Below, piece after piece: positions 1 to 13,348 of a DNA stretch of 16,054 nucleotides (positions are counted from its first letter, which is position 1; every line of letters begins with the position of its first letter). The position numbers and the translations under genes are program-made. The notes beneath the pieces are model-generated. The model was not told the origin of the DNA. It was given only the letters and a program-made list of their open reading frames with translations, and did not search any database. The stretch comes from Leptospira alstonii serovar Sichuan str. 79601 (lineage in GTDB: Bacteria > Spirochaetota > Leptospiria > Leptospirales > Leptospiraceae), in contig NZ_ANIK01000101.1 in the NCBI RefSeq assembly GCF_000347175.1, forward strand, positions 1-16,054. Direction: 5' to 3'.

Positions 1-181
1 CGGGTCGTTCGAATAAACTCAATCTCACTTCCTACGGGTCGTTCGAATAAACTCAATCTCACTCCCTACGGGTCGTTCGAATAAACTCAATCTCACTCCC
101 TACGGGTCGTTCGAATAAACTCAATCTCACTCCCTACGGGTCGTTCGAATAAACTCAATCTCACTCCCTACGGGTCGTTCG
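1..181. repeat. 34-bp tandem repeat array, right end
   Basis: Five complete 34-bp units start at 1, 35, 69, 103 and 137, and a partial sixth unit starts at 171 and breaks off at about 181. Each begins CGGGTCGTTCGAATAAAC and ends in a C/T-rich tail. The first unit differs from the rest by one base in the tail (ACTT for ACTC); the other copies are identical. The array continues off the left edge, so its real copy number is unknown. The unit length is not a multiple of three and the repeats read as non-coding. Near-identity of copies implies recent expansion or ongoing homogenisation. Confidence 0.95.
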
Positions 182-326
182 ATAGGTTTTGGGACGAGGT
201 CAAAACTGATTCGTTAAACAATTGTCGGATTTGTCATTTTCGCTGAGCCAAAATTCCGGAGTGATCGTTTCACAGATCATCAAATTGTAAGTAACGCGAG
301 TTAGGCGTAAGAAAGATTGGGCGAAT

Positions 327-352
327 CCAGCCCTTGCCAAAGGCCGGGCTGG
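327..352. repeat. GC-rich hairpin
   Basis: CCAGCCC (327-333) pairs with GGGCTGG (346-352). Inside, GCC (336-338) can pair with GGC (342-344), leaving an AAA loop. This is a strong stem in an otherwise AT-leaning spacer. No T-tract follows on either side, so it does not look like an intrinsic terminator. It is more likely part of a mobile or repeated intergenic element. Confidence 0.7.
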
Positions 353-370
353 ACCGCGCTTTCTGCTCTG

Positions 371-430
371 ATCAACAAATTGATGATCCGCTTGAAAAGC
401 GAAATACTTTCGTCATTCCAATTTGTTGAT
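371..430. repeat. 60-bp inverted repeat with nested hairpin
   Basis: ATCAACAAATTG (371-382) is the exact reverse complement of CAATTTGTTGAT (419-430). Between the arms lies a second small hairpin, CGCTT-GAA-AAGCG (389-401). The geometry of outer arms with an inner stem resembles a small non-autonomous element or a folded RNA. I see no coding capacity. Confidence 0.75.
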
Positions 431-574
431 CTCGCTTCAATCGCTTTCGCATTGGTTATACCGAACTCCTGCTAAGCTACATTTTGAAACGAGTTATACA
501 GCTTTTTTGAATATTTTTTTCTTTTTTTATCTAAATCCGATCCGCTTCAACCGGTTTCGAGAACCGTACCCGGT

Positions 575-1114
575 ATGGGAACCTTGTTGCTTAACTCCGA
601 CTTTGAAATCAGTTCGACTCTAGGGGAAAACCGTTCTGAGACGGTCACTCTTTTGATTCCGGAAGATAATTGGATTCGTTTTTCCGAAAAAGATTTGAAA
701 GCGCTTCCTAAAAAGATTCCGGAATTTTTGAGAACGTATGGGAAGTATCTTTCTTCTACAAGACGTCTTGGGAAAAAAGCCGGGAGAACCTTGTATCAAC
801 CCAGCCCGGGAAAACGAAAGATGAAACGGGTGAATATCCGAGTGAACACAGGAAGTTGGACTCTTTTTGGGGCGCTTGCACAGGCACATGGAGTATCTCG
901 TTGTTATCTTTTCAATTACCTTCTGTGGTTGGAGGAGACCGGAGTCGGAGATTCTATCGTTTACACGATGAATGCGGGAGTTCCCGCATTCCACGAATCG
1001 TACAGTTATATCCTTCACCTCGACCTGCTGGAAAACCAAGTGACCCGCAGACTACGCTGCCGACCGAAATTCTTCCATTACGCATTGGACTATCGAGACT
1101 GGTTTCCAACGTAA
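575..1114 (+). CDS. DUF1564 family protein
   Basis: This 179-residue protein matches from memory the DUF1564 family, a set of paralogues largely confined to Leptospira, with no established biochemical role. Recognisable stretches are the start [28 protein letters not shown] (about 16-31), LRTYGKYL with [13 protein letters not shown] (52-75), KMKRVNIRV (82-90), and [21 protein letters not shown] (101-121). The middle is rich in Lys and Arg, and no signal peptide or membrane segment is visible. The pattern [13 protein letters not shown] could be a helix-turn-helix-like or ribbon-helix-helix-like segment, which is inference only. The ATG at 575 fits the usual start of the family, but no clear ribosome binding site precedes it. 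It lies alone after repeat-rich DNA and converges on the thioredoxin gene with a 28-bp gap. Confidence 0.85.
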   Translation: MGTLLLNSDFEISSTLGENRSETVTLLIPEDNWIRFSEKDLKALPKKIPEFLRTYGKYLSSTRRLGKKAGRTLYQPSPGKRKMKRVNIRVNTGSWTLFGALAQAHGVSRCYLFNYLLWLEETGVGDSIVYTMNAGVPAFHESYSYILHLDLLENQVTRRLRCRPKFFHYALDYRDWFPT

Positions 1115-1142
1115 AAACGGACCATCGGGCGTAGAGAAAATT

Positions 1143-1980
<838 letters not shown>

Positions 1981-2006
<26 letters not shown>

Positions 2007-2160
2007 ATAAAAAGTCTTTCGACTTTTTTGTGGGAACTCCTGCATGATCCCGTTTTTACCGTAAAATCCGAACCCCCGGCATCTAACAACTCTCCGCTGA
2101 TTCCTAAAATGTGGGAACTCCCACAAAAATCGCACGGCAAGAGTACGAACACGCTGTAAA
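1981..2160. repeat. dispersed repeat DNA at thioredoxin 5' end
   Basis: The segment at 1981-2016 (TCTATC, AAAAT, ATAC, TTGCAAATAAAAAGTC) closely matches 12187-12223 in the same orientation. AAAAAGTC (2009-2016) pairs with GACTTTTT (2021-2028) around a 4-nt loop. TGTGGGAACTCC lies at 2029-2040, and a perfect palindrome TGTGGGA-AC-TCCCACA at 2110-2125. The repeat block covers the 5' flank and probably the first codons of the thioredoxin gene. It also fills most of the space to hisE, since no other gene is seen in 2007-2299. Confidence 0.7.
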
Positions 2161-2299
2161 TTTTTCATTCTCAATCATCGGACTTTTTTGCGAACACTTT
2201 AGCCAGCGTTTTCTTTTGGAAGGCTCCTAAAAATACGGTTGTCGGAGAACCGGAGGAAGGGAAAACTAGGGGCAGATTTTGGAAAGGAAACCCGGGTTC

Positions 2300-2578
2300 A
2301 TGGAATTTTTATTACAATTGGAAAATATACTGAAAAAAAGGAAACAGGACCTTCCCGAAAAATCTTATACCGCGGATTTGTTCCGAGGCGGAGTGGATCG
2401 GATCCTCAAAAAAGTAGGGGAAGAGGCTGGAGAGGTCATCATTGCCGCTAAAAATTCGGACAAAAAAGAACTCACACACGAAGCGGCCGATCTGATTTTT
2501 CATTTGCAAGTGTTGCTCGTCGAACAAGGGCTTTCTCTACAAGACATCGTGGAAGAACTTCGCAAACGCCATTCATAA
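2300..2578 (+). CDS. hisE: phosphoribosyl-ATP pyrophosphatase
   Basis: The product hydrolyses phosphoribosyl-ATP to phosphoribosyl-AMP and pyrophosphate, the second step of histidine synthesis, in the cytoplasm. The 92-residue product has the all-alpha MazG-like HisE pattern: [21 protein letters not shown] (about 25-45), then [10 protein letters not shown], then [14 protein letters not shown] (about 67-80). The Glu/Asp residues in EEAGE and EAAD are the expected metal-binding set. It is a stand-alone HisE with no HisI fused to it. I chose ATG at 2300, preceded by the purine-rich GGAAAGGAAA (2281-2290). A TTG at 2279 would add seven residues that do not look conserved. No other his gene lies nearby, so the pathway is dispersed. 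The glycosyltransferase gene begins 6 bp after its stop, suggesting co-transcription. Confidence 0.93.
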   Translation: MEFLLQLENILKKRKQDLPEKSYTADLFRGGVDRILKKVGEEAGEVIIAAKNSDKKELTHEAADLIFHLQVLLVEQGLSLQDIVEELRKRHS

Positions 2579-2584
2579 AAAAAA

Positions 2585-4543
<1,959 letters not shown>

Positions 4544-4690
4544 TCCGTATTGCCGAGAACTATAAAACGGGATCTGAAAATTCCGCATCTAAGAGCGGAT
4601 CGGATATTACAAAATGTTAAAGTTTTTCGATTTCGCATACGCTTACGCGTAAAATCCGGATTTACCGTTCGATTGAAAATGTAAGAGTTC
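4544..4690. other. spacer after glycosyltransferase gene
   Basis: No gene is seen between the glycosyltransferase stop and the transposase remnant. TACGCTTACGCGTAA near 4638 is partly self-complementary, but I found no clear intrinsic terminator with a T-tract. Confidence 0.5.
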
Positions 4691-4713
4691 GTATTAGGAA
4701 TCAGTGGGTAGGG

Positions 4714-4863
4714 ATCAGACGTTACAGCGAAGCGTTCAAGAGGAAAGTGATTCAGGAAATAGAGACCGGCAAATACAGTCGGAACCAAGCGATGAAACAC
4801 GAATGTATTAAAGGTTCTGAAACGGTCCGTTCTGTCTCGTATTTTTGTGGAGGAAAAAGTTAG
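4714..4863 (+). pseudogene. IS3-type transposase OrfA remnant
   Basis: Reading in the frame of 4723, the translation is [38 protein letters not shown], then loses similarity and stops at TAG 4861-4863. The pattern [12 protein letters not shown], a short acidic linker, and a [15 protein letters not shown] element is the N-terminal helix-turn-helix of IS3/IS911-family OrfA transposases. Here the second helix reads [10 protein letters not shown], where a YGI-type triad is expected. No start codon, leucine zipper, OrfB or DDE domain follows, so only about 40 codons survive. Upstream, the frame stays open back to at least 4669 without resemblance. I infer a relic of an old insertion, partly eroded. 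Confidence 0.7.
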
Positions 4864-4901
4864 GAAGAGTAGTTTTTCACTTTGATTTTTTGCGGTTAAA
4901 C

Positions 4902-4927
4902 AAGAACAGAACGACCGTTCTGTTCTT
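4902..4927. promoter_or_regulatory. perfect palindrome, putative TetR-type operator
   Basis: AAGAACAGAACG (4902-4913) and CGTTCTGTTCTT (4916-4927) are exact reverse complements separated by AC. The core AGAACG-AC-CGTTCT resembles operators of TetR-family repressors. No T-tract follows, so it is not an intrinsic terminator. Its right edge lies 84 bp before the chosen fabG start. The palindrome itself is certain; its function and the identity of any protein that binds it are inference. No TetR-like gene lies in this window. Confidence 0.6.
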
Positions 4928-4952
4928 ATGCCTCAAAACACGGAAAACTCCC

Positions 4953-4980
4953 TTGACCCGGTATTTGAACAAAATACTTT
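4953..4980 (+). promoter_or_regulatory. candidate fabG promoter
   Basis: TTGACC (4953-4958) is a good -35 match. TACTTT (4975-4980), a weak -10 match, follows after 16 bp. Transcription would start near 4987, giving a leader of about 25 nt to ATG 5012. The palindrome would then lie upstream of the -35 box, which fits activation or looping better than simple blocking. A second promoter overlapping the palindrome is equally possible. Confidence 0.35.
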
Positions 4981-5011
4981 AGCCGCAAAGAACCCGAATA
5001 GGAAAGAATTT

Positions 5012-5776
<765 letters not shown>

Positions 5777-5785
5777 AAATAGAAG

Positions 5786-5817
5786 GATTCTTTCATTCTT
5801 TTGGGAATGAAAGAATC
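5786..5817 (+). terminator. fabG terminator hairpin
   Basis: GATTCTTTCATTC (5786-5798) pairs perfectly with GAATGAAAGAATC (5805-5817) around a 6-nt loop, 9 bp after the fabG stop. Only a short T-rich run follows (CTTTTATTT), so termination by this hairpin alone may be partial. Confidence 0.75.
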
Positions 5818-5879
5818 GAAACTGCTTTTATTTCCTTAATTCGTTCGAAAATAATCCTTCTCATTTGAATCTTTTCTTT

Positions 5880-5917
5880 GTTTCTTTAAAGAAAGAAACT
5901 TTTTCCTTTTTCTTTTT
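5880..5917 (+). terminator. second terminator-like hairpin
   Basis: GTTTCTTT (5880-5887) pairs with AAAGAAAC (5892-5899) around AAAG, and a long T-rich tract follows directly (5900-5917). The stem is AT-rich and weak, but the T-tract is good. It may act as a back-up to the first fabG hairpin. Confidence 0.5.
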
Positions 5918-6502
<585 letters not shown>

Positions 6503-6514
6503 TCGTTTGAGATT

Positions 6515-6550
6515 TTCCGGGTTCTTCACGGAACTCGGAATTCTTTTTTC
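6515..6550 (+). terminator. intrinsic terminator between acpP and rnc
   Basis: TTCCGGGTTC (6515-6524) pairs with GAACTCGGAA (6531-6540) with a single G-T wobble and a 6-nt loop, and TTCTTTTTTC follows directly (6541-6550). This is a classical rho-independent terminator. It ends only 6 bp before the rnc start. Confidence 0.9.
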
Positions 6551-6556
6551 CCTCCT

Positions 6557-7309
<753 letters not shown>

Positions 7310-7390
7310 AAGCGAATTCACGTTTCTGAGCGTATTTGAAAGGATGAGTGAGAAAACCGCCTTTCTAAATCAAGATTCCTCGGCTCAAAG

Positions 7391-8960
<1,570 letters not shown>

Positions 8961-8961
<1 letters not shown>

Positions 8962-9842
8962 TGGAATTCGTAGTCAATTTTTTCGAAAGCATCAATCCGT
9001 TCCTTCTTTTGAGGACGAAGGATAGAGGTCTTTCCGAAGAGTTGATCCTGGTCGTCTATTTTATTATTTTTCTGATTCTTTCCTATAAAGTCATCATTAT
9101 CGTTCTCGATTTTTTCAAACCTACGGTGGACGTAACGTCCCGTTATAATCGTCGAAAGATGGCCCGAATGTCCTTTATCGTCTTGGGTTTGATTATACTT
9201 TTGCCGGTCGTCTTTTCGGGGCTTTCGTACCTTCCGACCGTGATGGGTTTGGCCGGAGCGGGGATCGTAATTTCCTTGAAGGACATCACTCTCAACTTCG
9301 TGGGATGGTTTTTTATCCACGGGAGCAACGGTTTCGAAGTGGGGGATCGTATCGAGATCGAAGGGGTTCGAGGAGACGTCATCAATATCGGAATGAATCG
9401 TTTTACTCTGATGGAAATCTCGTCAGATCCTAAGTCAGATCAATCCACGAATCGTCTCGTTCATTTTCCCAATCACTTTGTCATTCTTCGTCAGGTGATC
9501 GTAGTTAAGGATAAGATGAATTACGTCTGGGACGAGATGAGAATCAAAATCCCCTACGACTCCGATTTTGAAAAGGCTGAAGAACTTTTAAACGGGATCA
9601 TCCGCAACAACGCGATCATCGATCAGGGGGAAATCGATTACACTCTTCAGGAACTTTCCAAAAATTATCTGGTTCGTCTCGGAAAAACGACTCCCATCGT
9701 TTATCTTTCTTTGGAGGACGGAGGGATTCTTTTTTCCCTGCGGTATTTAACACACGTTAGGGGAAGAAGGGATATGAAGACTAAAATTTCCCATCAGATT
9801 CTAAAGGAGTTCAAACAGTTTCCGGGGATTCGGATTTTGTGA
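8961..9842 (+). CDS. MscS-type mechanosensitive channel
   Basis: This 293-residue inner-membrane protein has helices at about 27-49 and 70-88. The pore helix at about 91-119 is the Gly/Ala-rich LPTVMGLAGAGIVISLKDIT running into NFVGWFFI. The beta domain follows: FEVGDRIEIEGVRGDVINIG (125-144), then NRLVHFPNHFVI (164-175), typical of MscS. The C-terminal alpha/beta part is present. Such channels open under membrane tension to release solutes on hypo-osmotic shock, which is relevant to an organism moving between host and water. ATG 8961 overlaps the aroB stop by one base; a TTG directly before it is possible but less likely. The insertion SSDPKSDQST (154-163), just before the conserved PN segment, is polar and may be a loop. 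Confidence 0.9.
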
Positions 9843-9848
9843 TATTTT

Positions 9849-10271
9849 ATGAATAAGTCCCCTTATCAAATCGGAAAATCGATCCGTATTCTTTTTATTG
9901 TTTCGATTTTTTCTTTGCAGTCTTGTGATTTCGAGACGGAAGTTTCGATTCCTAAAGAAATCCGTATAACCGTAATCGATCATAAAAACAATCAACAGGA
10001 AGATGGGCCGTATGAGAAAATATGTACGCAAGATTCTCCCGTTTGGAAATGGATTGCGAAAGAAATTCCAAAACTTAAAAACGGATGGAGGTCTTATTAT
10101 GCGACTCTTCCGGGTGCGGGAATTATCGTAGATTTGGGCAACTCAAGAAGATTACAAATTCTGGATCATGGAGTGTTTTATATCTCTCAAAAATCAGTAC
10201 TGTCCCATGATTTCCAAAATGAAAAATTCCGGGAATTATTAACACTCATAATCGAAACGCGAAACAAATAG
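9849..10271 (+). CDS. small putative lipoprotein
   Basis: I do not recognise the family of this 140-residue protein. The N-terminus has a basic region (KSPYQIGKSIR), a short hydrophobic core ILFIVSIFSL, then LQSC, a spirochaetal lipobox placing the lipidated cysteine at residue 26. The mature part begins DFETEVSIP and contains IRITVIDH, a W-rich patch (VWKWIAKEIPKLKNGW, about 65-80), then YYATLPGAGIIVDLG and RRLQILDHGVFYIS. These look like alternating beta strands. The gene starts 6 bp after the channel stop, so it is likely the last gene of the Nudix-aroB-channel unit. Repeat DNA begins immediately after its stop. An envelope location is a fair inference; function is unknown. Confidence 0.7.
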   Translation: MNKSPYQIGKSIRILFIVSIFSLQSCDFETEVSIPKEIRITVIDHKNNQQEDGPYEKICTQDSPVWKWIAKEIPKLKNGWRSYYATLPGAGIIVDLGNSRRLQILDHGVFYISQKSVLSHDFQNEKFRELLTLIIETRNK

Positions 10272-10313
10272 ATGTCGCTTTTCCTGAAAGTTTTTCCAAA
10301 ATTTATCGAACGA

Positions 10314-10419
10314 CCTGAAACACGATCCTTAGAGAGAGTTTCAGGCAACGAGCAGCGGAGCGTCGCGAGTGGTTCACAACGAAGTTGTGAAATCAACACG
10401 ATCCTTAGAGAGAGTTTCA
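10314..10419. repeat. hairpin cluster with 24-bp direct repeat
   Basis: A 24-bp sequence beginning ACACGATCCTTAGAGAGAG occurs identically at 10320-10343 and 10396-10419. The first copy lies in a hairpin, CCTGAAAC (10314-10321) with GTTTCAGG (10338-10345). Between the copies TTCACAAC (10373-10380) pairs with GTTGTGAA (10384-10391) around GAA. A diverged inverted copy lies at 12120-12150 beyond the 7-TM gene. The stems lack T-tracts, so terminator activity for the upstream lipoprotein gene is uncertain. Confidence 0.8.
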
Positions 10420-10568
10420 CTCAGTACCGAAAATGCGTCGTTGAAATAGGTGCCTCAGGTCACTCGGCAGGGAGCGAGACTTTAGTTTTCCAAAAATGTG
10501 GGAACTACTACTTATTAGATGTTAGGGACGAGTGGTTAGGAATTAGGAACAGCTGTAAAGTCCTAAAC

Positions 10569-10602
10569 CCTCGCCGCTTGAAACGTGGGAACTCCGGCGA
10601 GG
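10569..10602. repeat. hairpin enclosing GTGGGAACTCC motif
   Basis: CCTCGCCG (10569-10576) pairs with CGGCGAGG (10595-10602). The 18-nt loop contains a copy of the dispersed GTGGGAACTCC motif (10585-10595, sharing its last base with the right arm). TTTTGGGATAAG follows. Confidence 0.75.
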
Positions 10603-10779
10603 TTTTGGGATAAGTTCTATGTAGAAATCGACTTCGTCACTCGGCAAGTTCATAGTGCAACGGCGCTCTAGTTTTTATTTTTGACGGGTGTTCCTTACTA
10701 TTTTTAGTAAATTTATTTTCGTATGAGTTGGGTGAGAAGACAGGCGATTTCGGGAGGGAAATTCAAAAGCCATTTTTTT

Positions 10780-10874
10780 GAGCTTGAGTTTTTGTTCGCA
10801 AAAGAGGAAGTGGAGTCGTAAAAATTAAAATATTCAAAAAACTGAGAACGCGTAGAAGTTTTTCGGATCGTATT
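10780..10874 (+). repeat. dispersed repeat, copy A
   Basis: This 95-bp segment, beginning GAGCTTGAGTTTTTGTTCG and ending TTTTTCGGATCGTATT, aligns with 12320-12415 at roughly 85% by hand count, most differences being transitions. Fifteen further bases, TTGTTAAACGAAGCG, lie at 10958-10972 here but directly after copy B at 12420-12434. One copy has therefore gained or lost about 80 bp. No conserved reading frame spans both copies. Confidence 0.8.
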
Positions 10875-11121
10875 TAACGCGAGTGCCGATGCAAAAACGA
10901 TGATTATGTTGCTCCATAGAGAGCGACATTGAGTTGAATTCCGAAGGAGTTGGAACATTGTTAAACGAAGCGGAAAAAACCATGTAGCGGTGGATTCGGG
11001 TCGAATCGAGAAAATACTTCCGAGCGTTACTTCATGGGCGCGAATAGTTCACAAATAACGTGTATCACTATATTACGGAAAATGATTATATCTAAAAATA
11101 AAAATGGTTAGGTAAAAAATT

Positions 11122-12027
11122 GTGAATTTGAGCATATTGTTATCGACGTTGACCGGTTTAATCCATCTGCTTTTTGGAATCTATGTTTATCGTTTAAAAG
11201 CGGATCAAAAAGTTCAAAAGTTTTTTCTACTCCTAAATCTTCAACTATCGACATGGTTATTGATCCAAGGTCTGCGGATATTCCTACCGATTGAGTATCG
11301 CAATTTGGCCCTTAATCTCAATTTTATTCCGATCTCTTTTGCTCCATTTACCTTATATGTGCTGTGTAAAAAATTAGAACGTCCGGAAAGTGGGATCCCT
11401 CTCGGAGCGTATTTCGCAGCTTTTGTCGGCATCGGTTATTTCGTTTATAACTGTTTGTCTCAGAAAATGGCGACTTTGAAAGATCCCGAAAATTTCATTT
11501 ACGATATTAATGCGAATTACCATTTTTTCGTTTTTTACTTAGTTTTTTGGATGGTTCTTTCCATCTTTGAGATTACTCCTAAGGTGTTGGTACGGAGGGG
11601 AGATTTTAAAGTAAGATTGTTTTTAGTATTGGCAGGCGCCATATTCTCTTTGCACAGCACCGCTTTCTTTGTTTACATTCTTCCGCTTTTCGGAATTTTT
11701 AAACCTTCGCTTGCATCGATCGGACTCTTGGTTTCCTGTTTATTATGGGGAGTTGCAATCTTACATTTCGACGCGTTCCACATAAAATTGAAAATTATCG
11801 AGGGACAGGATGTTCCGCTCATTAACAAGGTGGCGTCCGGAGGTTTTTTAAGGCTCTTGTCGAAAATGGATCCGATGAGATTCGTCCAAAAAAGTCTGAA
11901 AACAAAATCGGCTATCACGGAACGGATTTTAATTCAGGACTACGAACTTGCCTCCAATTCCGAAGAGTTGCCCTTGGAAAAAAGAGTTCAAATACTTTCC
12001 AGAAAGTTCGGAAAGTATTTGAAATAG
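11122..12027 (+). CDS. 7-TM sensor-like membrane protein, no output domain
   Basis: This 301-residue protein has seven hydrophobic segments, at about 7-25, 34-55, 65-83, 94-113, 133-152, 164-187 and 196-216. Spacing and hydrophobicity resemble the 7-TM domain found at the N-terminus of many bacterial histidine kinases and related signal proteins. After the last helix, WGVAILHFDAFHIKL leads into only about 80 cytoplasmic residues with Lys-rich helices and no kinase, cyclase, GGDEF or phosphatase motif. It may be a receptor that signals through a partner, or the surviving front of a once larger protein. Its C-terminus ends cleanly, rich in basic and Leu residues (KRVQILSRKFGKYLK). The start GTG 11122 is preceded by TTAGG at moderate distance. 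The gene sits alone between related repeat blocks. Confidence 0.72.
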   Translation: MNLSILLSTLTGLIHLLFGIYVYRLKADQKVQKFFLLLNLQLSTWLLIQGLRIFLPIEYRNLALNLNFIPISFAPFTLYVLCKKLERPESGIPLGAYFAAFVGIGYFVYNCLSQKMATLKDPENFIYDINANYHFFVFYLVFWMVLSIFEITPKVLVRRGDFKVRLFLVLAGAIFSLHSTAFFVYILPLFGIFKPSLASIGLLVSCLLWGVAILHFDAFHIKLKIIEGQDVPLINKVASGGFLRLLSKMDPMRFVQKSLKTKSAITERILIQDYELASNSEELPLEKRVQILSRKFGKYLK

Positions 12028-12119
12028 TCGGTAATGCCGCTCGTTGGCAACTTCGCTTCCTGTCGAATGATCCGTGGAGAATCAGACTCCCATTTCAATG
12101 AATCACTTACTGAACTCGG

Positions 12120-12150
12120 TGAAACGCTCTCTAAGGAGGATCGCGTTTCA
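12120..12150. repeat. inverted repeat related to 10320 repeats
   Basis: TGAAACGC (12120-12127) pairs with GCGTTTCA (12143-12150). Its reverse complement reads GCGATCC, CTCC, TTAGAGAGCGTTTCA, close to the direct repeats at 10320 and 10396. The 7-TM gene is thus bracketed by inverted copies about 1.8 kb apart. Confidence 0.7.
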
Positions 12151-12181
12151 AGTTGCGAAATTAGTAGAAGGGCTCGGAAGG

Positions 12182-12222
<41 letters not shown>

Positions 12223-12319
12223 CCTGCTCTTGCCGGAACGTTTGAAAATGCGCGTTTTTGATTCTTCTTATTTCAAAACTCTTTCCCGACTTTTTGGGTT
12301 GGTTATGATATGGAACAAG

Positions 12320-12415
12320 GAGCTTGCGCTTTTGTTCGTAAAGGAGAAAGCGGGGTCGTAAAAATTGAAATATTCAAAAAGCTGAGAATTCGTAGAATCC
12401 TTTTCGGATCGTATT
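12320..12415 (+). repeat. dispersed repeat, copy B
   Basis: This is the second copy of the segment at 10780-10874. One frame here is open and reads ACAFVRKGESGVVKIEIFKK before stopping, while the matching frame in copy A is broken. It could be a remnant of a gene lost in both places, but the match is too short to name a family. Confidence 0.75.
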
Positions 12416-12457
12416 GCCCTTGTTAAACGAAGCGTTAAACCTCTACGCCGAAAGTTT

Positions 12458-13345
12458 TTATTTCATCATCTCGTCCAATAGCTTACACTCCGGAATTTCC
12501 TCTTTTTCAATCTTTTTCTCCTTAATGTAACCTACGATGTGGCCGGGAACGGAAGCCGCTAGACCCGCCAATCCACCTGCGGAACTGAAAATGGGTCCTG
12601 CAGAGTAGGTGGCATAAGCGGGGTATAACGTCCTGTATGCGATCAATTCGTTCTTCAGATCGCATTTGTATCGGAGATATCTGAGAGCATCGTCAGACGC
12701 GCGCGCTTCGGGATACAACGGCCCGATAATGGGAACCGCATAACCGAGACTGTAAAAGGATTTGTATTTTCTGAGAGCAAAGTCCTTTGCGTGTCCGCCT
12801 TCGTGAAGCACAACCGACGGAAGATCGCTATAGAGATTGATCGTATTGGAATATGGATTGTAGTGATCGCCCGTAAAAAGTCCCGCAAAAAGTCTTCCGG
12901 GAATGATAACTCCCAATAACCAATTGAGAATCCCGAACGTATATTTTAAAACCGGATGAACGTTATCCGCTCTCCAAAGTTGAACGAGATCGTCGATCGG
13001 AGCATACTGATTGAAACGTATCTTAACGTCTTTGAGATTATTTTCGACGATATAATCCTTTAGGTAATTTTTGGTTTCCTGTGAGAAACTATGATTGCTC
13101 ATCTTTTTATTCCAGAGAATGAGTTTGGATAAAACCCCGAAAATATTTCCCAGAAAGTCCAGAAACCAATACGGCTCTCCCTCTTCAAATTGGGGATTTT
13201 CCGCGTTAAAATAATTTTGGCTGGGATAATAGGGTTTCGCGTGAACGTATTTTTTTTCTATCGAATAGGTACATCCGAAAGAAAAAACGAACGATACGAG
13301 GAGAATCGAAACGCCGAGGAATTTTAGTATGGGATTCATAAACAT
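12458..13345 (-). CDS. lipoprotein with HEGGH metallopeptidase-like motif
   Basis: This 295-residue protein has a signal peptide (3-24) and lipobox SFGC, placing the lipidated Cys at residue 25. The key feature is NTINLYSDLPSVVLHEGGHAKDFA (167-190). It has an HExxH zinc motif (H181, E182, H185) preceded by an edge-strand-like segment, as in zinc peptidases. YPEARASDDALRYL (211-224) could give a third ligand, Glu213, with Asp218, much as in M48-type gluzincins. Two hydrophobic stretches (about 136-157 and 250-275) flank this core and may be membrane-associated. I infer a membrane-anchored periplasmic or surface peptidase; catalytic activity and substrate are unproven. ATG 13345 starts 3 bp after the upstream lipoprotein stop (ATG 13339 is an alternative), so the pair is almost certainly an operon. 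Confidence 0.75.
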   Translation of the reverse strand: MFMNPILKFLGVSILLVSFVFSFGCTYSIEKKYVHAKPYYPSQNYFNAENPQFEEGEPYWFLDFLGNIFGVLSKLILWNKKMSNHSFSQETKNYLKDYIVENNLKDVKIRFNQYAPIDDLVQLWRADNVHPVLKYTFGILNWLLGVIIPGRLFAGLFTGDHYNPYSNTINLYSDLPSVVLHEGGHAKDFALRKYKSFYSLGYAVPIIGPLYPEARASDDALRYLRYKCDLKNELIAYRTLYPAYATYSAGPIFSSAGGLAGLAASVPGHIVGYIKEKKIEKEEIPECKLLDEMMK

Positions 13346-13348
13346 TGA

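Larger units (their letters stand above)
182..574. other. gene-free spacer with hairpins
   Basis: No convincing gene is present between the tandem array and the DUF1564 gene. The stretch begins with AGGTTTTGGGACGAG (183-197), a motif that recurs near 10601 and, inverted, near 15962. It also holds a GC-rich hairpin (327-352) and a long inverted repeat (371-430), each listed separately. A 66-codon open frame at 423-623 overlaps the inverted repeat and the DUF1564 start in another frame, and I regard it as chance. Confidence 0.6.
10272..11121. other. 850-bp gene-free repeat region
   Basis: I see no credible gene here. The region holds three hairpins at 10314-10345, 10373-10391 and 10569-10602, a 24-bp direct repeat, two copies of the GTGGGAACT motif (10497-10511 and 10585-10595), the AGGTTTTGGGA-type motif near 10601, and a segment (10780-10874) duplicated at 12320. 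A 113-codon frame at 10272-10613 and an 81-codon minus frame at 10713-10958 are made mostly of these repeats and resemble no protein family. The region looks like accumulated repeat and relic DNA. Confidence 0.65.

Noticed and set aside
1..181. CRISPR array
   Set aside because: Units are directly adjacent with a constant 34-bp period and no variable spacers, so this is a simple tandem repeat.
423..623. 66-codon plus-strand open frame
   Set aside because: Overlaps the inverted repeat and the DUF1564 start in another frame; no family resemblance.
2007..2174. 56-codon N-terminal extension of the thioredoxin/TPR protein
   Set aside because: Encoded by repeat DNA, Arg-rich, and would bury the signal peptide; treated as non-coding or untranslated.
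4928..5011. Upstream ATG extending FabG by 28 residues
   Set aside because: The extension is unlike FabG N-termini and the start abuts the palindrome; ATG 5012 has a proper ribosome binding site.
10272..10613. 113-codon plus-strand frame after the small lipoprotein gene
   Set aside because: Composed almost entirely of hairpins and dispersed repeats (includes the 24-bp repeat twice and two GTGGGAACT motifs); no protein-like pattern.
10713..10958. 81-codon minus-strand frame
   Set aside because: Covers dispersed repeat copy A; the frame is not conserved in copy B.
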